The notes beneath the pieces were generated by a model, which was given only the letters and a program-made list of their open reading frames with translations, made no database searches and was not told the DNA's origin. Below, piece by piece: positions 1 to 10,755 of a DNA stretch of 64,000 nucleotides (the first letter of the stretch is position 1; the number at the start of each line of letters is the position of its first letter). The position numbers and the translations under genes are program-made. Source of the stretch: Plecoglossus altivelis. Its lineage: Eukaryota > Chordata > Actinopteri > Osmeriformes > Plecoglossidae. The stretch lies in NCBI GenBank assembly GCA_036571765.1, contig BROE01000012.1:15019630-15083629 (forward strand). The letters run 5' to 3'.

Positions 1-174
1 ATCCCCCCCCCCCTCCCCCACCTAAAACCTGGCATCTGACGAGTCCTCACAGAACGGAGGCTGGGTTCCGTCTGTTCCGCTCGTCTCAGGGTGGATCCAG
101 GCTTAGATCCTGGCTCTTAGAGCGAGTCCTTAAGGATCAGACAGGGGCCTGCCGGGGCCCCTACTTCCCCCTCC

Positions 175-324
175 CTAGCTGAAGCAGACAGGCCCGATGG
201 TGAAGCCAAAGCGATGGCTGAAGACCCCTCTCTCCAGGATGGCCACGTCTCTCACCGGCAGCAGGTTCAAGTCTTCGAACTCAAACACGGACTCCCTGGA
301 GGCAGAGGGCATCTCTCCTGCGGG
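175..324 (-). CDS. Last coding exon: end of COLFI C-propeptide
   Basis: Encodes 49 residues and the TAG stop (plus-strand cta at 175-177). It opens after a clear TTTGCAG acceptor with PAGEMPSASRES and ends FGFTIGPVCFS, the family's terminal beta-strand and eighth cysteine. COL5A3 ends in a very similar way, KFGFELGPVCFSS. Phase 0 start. The 3' UTR lies below 175 and its polyadenylation site is outside or not obvious. Confidence 0.93.
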   Translation of the reverse strand, partial: PAGEMPSASRESVFEFEDLNLLPVRDVAILERGVFSHRFGFTIGPVCFS

Positions 325-2910
325 CTGCAAACACAAAACAGCAAAAGCAAACCAGTGAAAAATCACGGCGAGTCGCGGCACGTCTGACAACGCGGCGTGG
401 ACACGCGGTCTGCGGCGTGGACCCGCGGTCTGCGGCGAGGCGGCGTGCGGCGAGGCAGCGTGACGTACCACGCAGTTCCTGAGCGCTCCGAGGAAGCTCT
501 GGCGGCGCGTGTCCGCCAGGAACTTGACGTCTCGTTCCTCGACTCCCAGCCGGTCCCCGGGGTGACAGGAGTAGCTGATCTTCTGGGTGGCTGTCACGCT
601 CTGCAACCTCAGGAATCGAGTCTGAACTACGCTGGCGCCCGGATAGTAGAACTGGAGCAGTAAGAAGACAGAGACTGGTTTTGTTGCTGTTATGCTTATG
701 CTTTATCAGACAGACAGATAGAGAGACAGACAGACAGAGAGACAGATAGACAGGCAGGCAGGCAGACAGACAGACAGAGAGGCAGGCAGGCACATACGCA
801 CGCACACAGAATGGTAGGCAGGCAGACGGACAGACAGACGGACAGACAGACCGACAGACGGGCACGCACACAGACAGACAGACTCACAGATAGAAACACA
901 GACAGACAGGTGGGGGTATGACACACAGCAATAGTAAGATTTGAACCCAGCCTTCAGCCACCACAGTACAGGCACTTATCCCGCAAGCGAGCAGAAACGT
1001 TCACAAATCCAACGACGTGTGATGTCACGAGAGAGACGCAGGTGACAGAGGAGCTCACCTGGAAACCATCCTCCATTCTGCTGAGCCACTGGAAGGAGTC
1101 CTCATTCTCAGACTCCTTCAGCCAGGCTTTAGTAGGAACCTGTGGGGGCGAATAAATAACACTGGATTATAAAAAAAACGAGAAAAAAAACGACTTAACT
1201 ATGGAGATTGTACTCTCAAGAACCTTGCTTGTCCAGGTTTCCGATTAGAATTCAGGTCAAAGCTGAAGTACAAATAAATTGGAAAATGTTGGTTAAAAGA
1301 AAAACTTGGGAGGTGGAAATAAAAGGTTTAACTCTAAAGTGTAGTAGTGTGATATCTGTGCTGGGTTTAGTATGGCTGTGGCATACACAATGTATGCATG
1401 TAGGTGTGTGGCTTTGGCATACACAATGTATGCATGTAGGTGTGTGCGCACAAGTGTGTTTGTGAGAGAAAGAGAGAGAGAGAGAGGTGAGCAGAGTGCT
1501 AATATTCTACGTGAGCAAACATGGGGTGAAGGCTGGTCTGTGTGTGTGGGTGTGTGTGTGCGTATGTGAGAAAGAGACAAAGAGAGGGAGAGAGAAGAAA
1601 GAGAGAGAGAGGAGAGGAAGAGAGAGAGAGGAGAGGAAGAGAGAGGAGAGGAAGGGAGAGAGAGAGGAGAGGAAGAGAGAGGAGAGGAAGGGAGAGAGAG
1701 AGGTGTGAGCAGAGTGCTGAAGTCCTTCCTGTCAGCACTTGGGGTATAGTCAGGTCTGGGTGTGAGTGTGTGTGTGTGTGTGTGAGAGAGAAGGAGAGAA
1801 GTAAATAAAGAAAGACAGAAAGAAAGAGAGAGCAAAGAGGGAGCGTAGTGCTGATGTTCTACCTGCGGGTACTTTGGGTGAAGGCAGGTCTGAGTGTCTG
1901 GACCAGAGAAGTTGCAGAAAGCCAGGAGAGCATCAGCAGGGCTACCCTGGTTAGGGTCGATGTAGTACATCCCTGAACACATCATGACCACAACCTCAAG
2001 CACTGCCTCATCCTGACCAGCAACACTACACATTCATAGTCTTTTCAAAGATTTATAAATAAAATTTGGTGACATTTTTGCATTTCCTTTTACCGAAAAC
2101 CTATGCAATAAAGCATTAAAAATGCCCTGAAAATATACATGAAAATATTTTTCTGTGAGGACTGGGGTTGTATCAGAGGGTGGGGTCAGGGGTGGTGTCA
2201 GGGGAGGGTTAGGTTGTAGGGTCAGGGAGTGGTGTTAGAGGTGGTGTCGGCGGTGGTGTCGAGGGGGTGGGGTAGGGTGTAGGGTCAGGGAGTGGTGTTA
2301 GAGGTGGTGTCGGGGGTGGGGTAGGGTGTAGGGTCGGGGATGGTCTTAGGGGTGGTGTCTGGGCTGGTGTCGGGTGGGGTCAGGGGTGGTGTAGGGTGTA
2401 GGGTCTGGGCTGGTGTCAGGGGTGGGGTAGGGTGTAGGGTCAGGGGTGGTGTCGGGGGGGTTCAGACCGCTGGCGTAGTTGGGGTGGCAGAGCCAGAGCT
2501 CCTGGCAGGTGGTGGCAGGGTGGTGTCTGCTTCCGTCAGGAGGGTCTAGGAGCAGCCTCAGGTCGTGCTGCAGGGACTCCAACACGCCTTGTAGCAGGGA
2601 GTAGTTAGGCTTGTCAGACACGTACATCAGCTCCTGCCAAAGGGACGACCATTCGTTTTAGGGACAGAAAATAACAATCCAACAGCAGACGACCTTCGTG
2701 TATCGGAATCGATGGTTTCGGAACGGTCTTTTTTATTCTGGGAGAACCTTCTCGTGTGGAACCCTGAAGGTTCTCCGATGCCTCTGTGGATGACTTGCCT
2801 TGAGTTCTGTCAGTGTCACGTTCAAAGATGGGCCTGGGAGACCAGGAAGACCAGGCGGTCCCTTAAATACACACAAAGATTTAATTGATGAAACATTTAT
2901 GAACTAAACC

Positions 2911-2951
<41 letters not shown>

Positions 2952-5900
2952 ACGCTTGTGTGCAGAGCAGCTACAATGCTGTGCATTTGCAGCCGATCCC
3001 ACCGCACAACATGACATTTCACAAAAGGACCGCTGGAAAAAATCGATTTCCAGAGTCACTTACCGGGAGTCCTCTTCTCCCCGGTTGCCCAGGAAACCCT
3101 GGATAGCCTTTCAAACCCTATGAATATACAGAAAATGTCATGGGAGCTAATACAGGCCTGCAGCGGCCAAAGGCATATTCAGATGAAGTTCGAAAAGAAT
3201 AAATGGAAATACATGCTGAAGCATAAATCATGTCAGTCTGCCTCCGGTATGAAGTCATTCTACATGCAGCTAATACGCGGGTCGTTATATTCAGCGGCAG
3301 ACTATATGAGTTTACACCACCACCACAAAAACTCTTCGTCCTTATTCACATTGGATAAGCAGTAATAGGACTCATGAGATAAGAAGTAGGTCTGTCGCTT
3401 ACCTTTTCGCCAAACAAACCCTGTGGAAGACGAGAGAATGGGAACATAATGAGGTGAATGCGATGGCCGGTTTTGAACCTCACGACGCAACGCTAACAGC
3501 AAATTTCAACCCATTCGCTGCCCTCGGGTCCCTACATTAAGATCACATTATCTAGAACGTCAGAGCTCTTAACAGCAGACTCAATTACTTTTTTTCTACA
3601 GAAGCCCTTGGAGACAGCCGAGTTGGAAAAAGTACTTATCGACCGCTGAAGCTTTGAAGGCGGAACAGAACGACCGTTAGAGACACGGCCAGGTGAACAG
3701 GTGGCCGCGGAGAGAAAGAGACGCAATTCGAATGAATCAAACTCATTAGCCAAGTACCGTCTTCACGGAGAGTCTATATATAGATGGTTTAGACCAGCGC
3801 ACAGCTGAGTACGTGAGATTAGGGGCTTTTTAAAAGGACGGTATTTTTCTTCCTCTTGTAAAAAAACCCCCCAGTAATTTCTGCTTCGCTTTTATTTTCT
3901 TTGGAGTAGATAACGGTGGCGGCGGTGTTGGAAGTGTCTGCAGGAGGACGTGATGGTGCTGGATGAGTGATGAGGTGTGTTTTAAGAAGATTAGTGAGAA
4001 GGATACTCACAGGAAGTCCAGGCATTCCTAACACGCCTCGATGTCCAACCGTTCCGATGTTTCCCTGGGGAGACACAGTGGTTAGCAGCAAGAGACCAAA
4101 AAAGAACTGTAATTACACCTTTTTAAACAATTGTTTATGAAAAAAAAGTTACAGAAAACACAATTGGGAAAGGTTAGGAAAAATATGATTTGTTTTCCTC
4201 TGCTTTGACTTTTTGGGGGAAATATTTGAGTAACTCTTGGAAACTTTATTTCAGAAACTCCCCCCCCCCCCCAAATATTTTCGAAACAAAAACATTTTGA
4301 GGTTGAGGAAATGTGAGATAATACCTGCATTCCTTTTAGACCAACAAGCCCTTTAACTCCTGGTTCTCCACGACTACCCTGCAACACGTACACCCATCAT
4401 TTCACATCCCTAAATCGGTCATTTTTACTTAGCGTTAATGTTTTGTTTCATGTTTACATCTGTTTAGTGTTTATGTTTACCTTGGGCCCATCCACACCAG
4501 GAGGTCCAACAGTGCCCATGTCACCTTTCTCTCCCTGGAAGAACGAACACAGCTGCTCAGAATCTGGACAACACCTGAGACACATTTTCAATGTTTTCCT
4601 CAACCCTTGTCCCTGGCACCACCTGTCCTGCATGTTTTACATGTTTCCCTGTTACTACACACCTGGGATAAAGTGTGTTTGCCGAATAAGCCAGGGTTTT
4701 GTCATTTGTTCTCCCTGACGTAAGCCTGGTTTATTTGGTAGACTCACAAGGGAGGGAACAGACTCCTTCGTTCAAATGAATGAGTCATTTTCAAGTTCGT
4801 CAGAAGCTTTGAAAGGGCCCTTTCCTTCAGATCAGGTGTGTTGGAAGATGGAAGCATCTGGAACGTCTACGACAGGGAGACCCCCGAGGACAAGGAGTGG
4901 GAAAGATTATCCATCACCTGGACTTGGGTTTGTTTACCTCTGTGCCAGTCTCTCCTGTGTCTCCTGCCTCCCCTCTTAAACCAAGCAGTCCCTGGAAGAT
5001 AAGAGGTGCGTTGATTAGCTATCATCAGATGATGGATCTCTATCATCACTGCAGCGTTTCCCTCCTCATTCCCTGCTCATCAACCGATCGTTTATTTCAG
5101 AAGACGGAGGAGGAGCAGTTGAGGACGCTACTTCTTTAAAGATTTAATTGGGATATTCTCATGCTTTGTTGGACAGCGATAGATCGAGGTAGACAGGAAG
5201 GCAGGGTGGGAGAGAGAGGGAGGGGGGGGACGTGCAGGAAAGGGGGTGGGGGGGGCCCGGGTTGGATTCGAACCCGGGACGCCACGGCGGGAAGGGATCA
5301 GTTGGACTCACGATCGACCCTGCCCAACCTGGAGGACCCATCCATCCCTCGTCTCCCTTCTCTCCCTGCGGGGGAGACAAAAGGGTCAGAGTTGGGACAC
5401 AGAGGAGACAGAGGACACAGAGGACACAGAGGACACAGCAGACACAGAGGACACAGCAGACACAGAGGAGACAGAGGAGACGGAGGAGACAGAGGACACA
5501 GAGGAGACAGAGGACACAGCAGACACAGAGGAGACAGAGGACACAGAGGAGACAGAGGACACAGAGGAGACAGAGGAGACAGTGGAGACAGAGGACACAG
5601 CAGACACAGAGGAGACAGAGGACACAGCAGACACAGCGGAGACAGAGGAGACAGAGGACACAGAGGACACAGAGGACACAGAGGACACAGAGGACACAGA
5701 GGACACAGAGGAGACAGAGGACACAGAGGACACAGAGGACACAGAGGACACAGAGGACACAGAGGACACAGAGGACACAGAGGACACAGAGGATACAGAG
5801 GATACAGAGGAGACAGAGGACACAGAGGACACAGAGGACACAGAGGAGAAAAAAGACACAGAGGACACAACACAGACCTGAGGTTGAGTTCTCTAGCCAA

Positions 5901-8900
5901 ACCTCAAAGCTGCACGTGTGTCATAGTTGGTGAATGTGAGTTTGGGTGCTGACGAACTCTGACCTTTGGGCCTCTCTCCCCTCTGGAGCCTCTGAGACCA
6001 GCCTTCCCTCGCTTCCCCTGCGGATGTTAACACTCTTAACACGCCGAGCAACAACAAATGAAGATTCTCTCTCTCACACACACACACGCACACACGCACA
6101 CACGCACACACTCTCTTTTCCTAACATCATCTTTTATTTATGCAGGGATTCACATAAAGTACGTGTATGCCTGCAGTTGGCCCTTCTGTGAAATGAACAA
6201 AACCGAATGCAACTGCTTCTCACCTTCCTTCCGGCGTGACCTGCCTTCCCTGTCAAGCCGTCTCTGCCAGCATCGCCCTGCAGGAACAATGCTAATCAAC
6301 AACAACAAGGACACGCTCTCACCTGTCCGCACGCTAAAGTGGCTCTGGGAAGGCCAAAAAGGTATCTACAACAGCAAAAAAACAACAAAAAAAAAGAAGA
6401 AAAAACACATTTCAAGTGATTTAGATGAGGAGACAAGAGGTGAGAGATCTCACCTTCTCTCCTTTCAAACCTTGCTTTCCCTCCGGGCCTGGGGGTCCCC
6501 TCGGCCCCTGGAACAGACACAGCGTCGTAGCACAGGTTCAAGAGAAGAAGATTGGGAGAGATTGGTATGTCGGTGCTGTTAAGCCTTCTATAATGATCAC
6601 TATGGATTTTCCTCTCCAACTTTCCCTGGGGGTCTTCCCTTGTCTTCCAGGAAGGTTTAGATTGGCTGAGGGGCAGTTCTATGGGCATATGCAAAGCCCT
6701 CTGTGACCTTGTTGTAAAAAAGGACTATACTAATAATATTTAGTTTGATTATCATTCAATATTGAATATACCCTTTCGACCCCCCTGCGGTACAATTAAA
6801 ACCCGAAACCTTGGAAATCAGTCTACCCAGTCTGCAAATATTTAAACTGCCCTTTGGCTTGTGAGAATAATTAAAACACATCGCAGTAAATCACACAATG
6901 CGTACAATACTAAATCAAGCACAAAACAGACTACAGACGTCAACAACAGTTGCGGTTCACCACCAGTGCTGTCCTAGCCCTGCCTCCTCCCTCCCTCCCC
7001 CCCTCCCCTCCCCGGGGCCCCGTCTTACCTGGGCCCCTGGGGGCCCAGCCGCTCCCTGGGATCCCACATCACCCGGAGGCCCCTGAGGAGGAGAGAGAGG
7101 AGCAACACAAAGAAGACGAGCAATGATATTTAAAGGGTTAACTAAAGTTTCATTACAGTGAGATGAAGGGGTGAGTTAGGTCATCCTTATTCATGCATAC
7201 TTTAATTTTCCCTAAACCTGGGTACATCTCTGAGAAGGTGCAAATAGGTCATGCTTGTTTATACTTGGTTTAATTTTCCCTAAACCAGAGTGAGGTCCTG
7301 AAAAGGTGGCCGTACATAATATAGATTTATTCATAGTTTACTAGACTCTAGTCTCTTCACTAGACAGTGAGAGGTTGAGTGAGGACAGTAGCTTATCATA
7401 TTTATGCGGGTCTGAATCACCTCCAGACCAGGTAGTCCGGCCGGACCTCTGATGCCTGGTGGAGCATCTGGACCCTGGGGGGAAACAAACCACAAAATCA
7501 GGCTGATGCCCACATCAAAATCCAATCTCTGCTTTTAGATAAAGGCCCAACAGAGGTTCAATGTATGAAGAGGGAAAAGATGGATGTTTCAGTCATGGTG
7601 ATGTTCTGCGCATGGTATAGGGATCTGTTCTGTGGCTGTCGGCACCTGTTCTCCTGGTTCTCCTGGTACCCCTGGTTCTCCTTTGAGACCCTCGGCTCCT
7701 GGCTCCCCCTGAAGACCAAGGTGTCCCTCTGGTCCAGCCTTCCCCATAGCCCCCTGAAACAGAGGCCAAGCTCAGCCAATCAGAGCTGCTGCAGCAGGTC
7801 CTGGAACTGAGCTCAGCCAATCAAAGCTGCCAAACCAGGCACTGGAACCAAGCTCAGCCAATCAAAGCTGCCAAACCAGGCACTGGAACCAAGCTCAGCC
7901 AATCAAAGCTGCCGAACCAGGCACTGGAACCGAGCTCAGCCAATCAGAGCTGCCAAACCAGGCACTGGAACCGAACTCAGCCAATCAGAGCTGCCAAACC
8001 AGGCACTGGAACTGAGCTCAGACAATGAGAGCTGGCAAACCAGGCACTGAAACCGAGCTCAGCCAATCAGGGCTGTCAAACCAGGCACTGAAACCGAGCT
8101 CAGCCAATCAGAGCTGCCGAACCAGGCACTGGAAACCCCCACAACTCAATAACTTTGTGGGAAATGATTACTTCTTTTTAATATAGCTAATTAAGTGATA
8201 AGCTATTAAGTAAATAATACTAAAAACAACTCGTAACTGAACCAATTAAAAGGTTATATGAATCACATACTGAAAAGAAATGACTTGGATAACTTAAGTT
8301 TGACTTTGGAGTAATCTGTTTCCTCACAGGCCATCAGTGTTCTGGGTGCTTCCACTGTGTGGATGAGTGAGCAATGATCATCCATGTAGAGCTCAGACGA
8401 TCATACTCACCGGAGGTCCTGGTTTCCCTGGGTCGCCTCGAACTCCTGAGGGTCCAGCCATGCCCTGTAAACAACAACAACAACAACAACAACATAAACA
8501 GATGCATGAGTAGTTAGCATGTGTAACGTTTTGTTGGCAGAGCGTACTGTGTGTGCTATGTGTGTGTTTGTGAGGGATCCATAGCCAGCATTGGCGTGTA
8601 CGCGTGAGATAGGTTTTGTCGGTTGACGTCTCGTGGGAGACGTTGCTCTGTGCGGTTCGAATAGTTTGAGCGAACTGTCTGTCAGCGACTTAAAAATCTC
8701 TGGAATATGCTGGCCAGTGAGGTATCAAGTGAATTAGACTTACCATTAGTGCGAAGTCCAGGGTGATCGTTGCACCAACAGTGTGAAGCTCGTAATGCTG
8801 TTTGCCAGGAAATTCATTTCCGCTCGATAGTGTGGCGTTGTGAGAGGATATGACTCCCTGTGTATTGTCGTGTGTGTAGAGAGGAAAGTCATGTAGGATT

Positions 8901-10721
8901 TGTGTGTTGAGTAAGAGGGAGATTCATGGTATGTAGTGCGTGAGTGTTGAGAGAAATCAATGTAGTGCTAGGTCGTGTAGTGTAGAGGAGAATTCATGTA
9001 GTGTGTTGTGTGAGAGAGGGAATCATGGAAGTGTGTGTGTGTGTGTGTAGAGCGGAATCATGTAGGTGTGTTTGTGTGGTGTGTGTAGAGAGGGAAGTCA
9101 GTGCATTAGGAATGTGTGGTGTGTGCAAGTAGATGAATGATGTGCCAGAAAGTGTAGTGCTCTAGTGGAGAAGAGGACCATTCATGGTAGATGATGGTGT
9201 AGGTGTTGTTGTGTGGTGCATAGGTGTTGTGGTGTTGTGAGAGATCATGTAGATGTGTGTGTTGTAGTATTGAGACTTGTCCAGATGCTTCTTCTGCGAG
9301 CCACTGCACTGCCCAGCCCAGTGACCAGAAGGTCGCTTGGGAAAGTTATGCCTTAGCAGGAGGCACACAGCTACAGAACAGCGAAACACAAGACACAACA
9401 CAGACCGACGGGGGTAGAGAGAGAGAGAGAAGGGGGGGGTAGAGAGAGAGGCAGGTGAAACAGTGAGAGAGAAGGGAGGGTAGAGAGAGTGGGAGAGTTT
9501 GAGAAATGGGGTAGGGGCAGAGTGAGAGAGTGAGAGTGGGGGAAAGTGAAAGGGGAGGGGCAGAGAGAGGCAGGTGAAAGAGAAAGAGAGGGGGGAGGGA
9601 GAGAGAGAGAGCGAGAAGGCACCAGCAGAGGTAGGGGAAAGAGAGAGAGAGACAGAAAGAGAGAGGTGGGGAAAAGAGGGAGTGAGAGAGGTGGGGAGAA
9701 AGAGGGAGTGAGTCAGAGCCACAGATTGGAAAAGCTCGTAAAGACTTTGATTTGAAACGAGACAGAGTTCAGTCTAGACATCCTTCCTCGTCCCTGCCTG
9801 AGGGAGAGGCTGAAGGCAGCTATACCTTCTCTCCCTGGGGGCCCTCTGGCCCTGGTGGGCCCCTGGGCCCTGGGACACCCTGTGGGGGAGAGAAAGACAC
9901 ACAGGTCTTAATTCTTCACACAGTTTAGGGAAATTGGCATTGGCTGAACCACAACTATACAACAACTATAGCAAGGATGGATGGATGATATTTATTTGTA
10001 CAAATGTGTGTAAGTACTTCAATTGCGTGGCCACATTTTAAGGGTTCGTTTGTGTCAACAGTAGAGGCAATACACAGCCAGGAACATGTTGTTCTGGCTG
10101 TCAACAAGTTCCCAGCTCCTGTGAGCTATAAACAGATCGAAGCTGCCTTGTTTGTTTGTAAACACACATCACTTCCTATGATTGCTTACCTGCAGTCCTG
10201 TCAATCCTACAGGCCCCTCCCTCCCCATCAGTCCTGGCTGACCCTGGCAGACACACACACACACACACAACGTGTTATAATCAAACAGACATGTCTGTAC
10301 AACCAAGTCCAGTTTTCAAATATTCTGATTATATGATTGAAATATCATGATGCAGGAGGGTAAAAAATAAACAGGTAAAAGAGAGGATTACATGCAGCAA
10401 AAAGGTTGAATTATTATCCAGGCCAGTTAAGAACATTCTTAACCCTGGTGCTGCATTTGGGTCATTGTGATTCACCTTTTGTACCACAAAGGTGTCTCAG
10501 TGACCTCTCAGGCAGCACCAGGGTTAACCACAGTAACAACCTATCAACAGACACCTGTCTGGGTACAGGGTTTCACACCTACCATCAGACCCACGTGGCC
10601 TTTCTCTCCCTTGGCCCCCCTCTCTCCTTTATCACCGACGGCCCCCCAGGGCCCCTCCTGGCCTGTGAACCCCAGCGGTCCCACTTCGCCCTGCACATAC
10701 ACACACACACACACACACACA

Positions 10722-10755
<34 letters not shown>

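Noticed and set aside
175..2633. Assignment to COL24A1/COL27A1 (clade C)
   Set aside because: The C-propeptide has the VPTKAW...EDGFQ segment missing in clade C and ends in GPVCFS; the minor helix and linker follow the V/XI plan.
5161..5952. Plus-strand frame of 263 codons rich in Gly-His-Arg
   Set aside because: It is produced by the 9-bp array; it also runs through a coding exon of the minus-strand gene and has no start context or partner exons.
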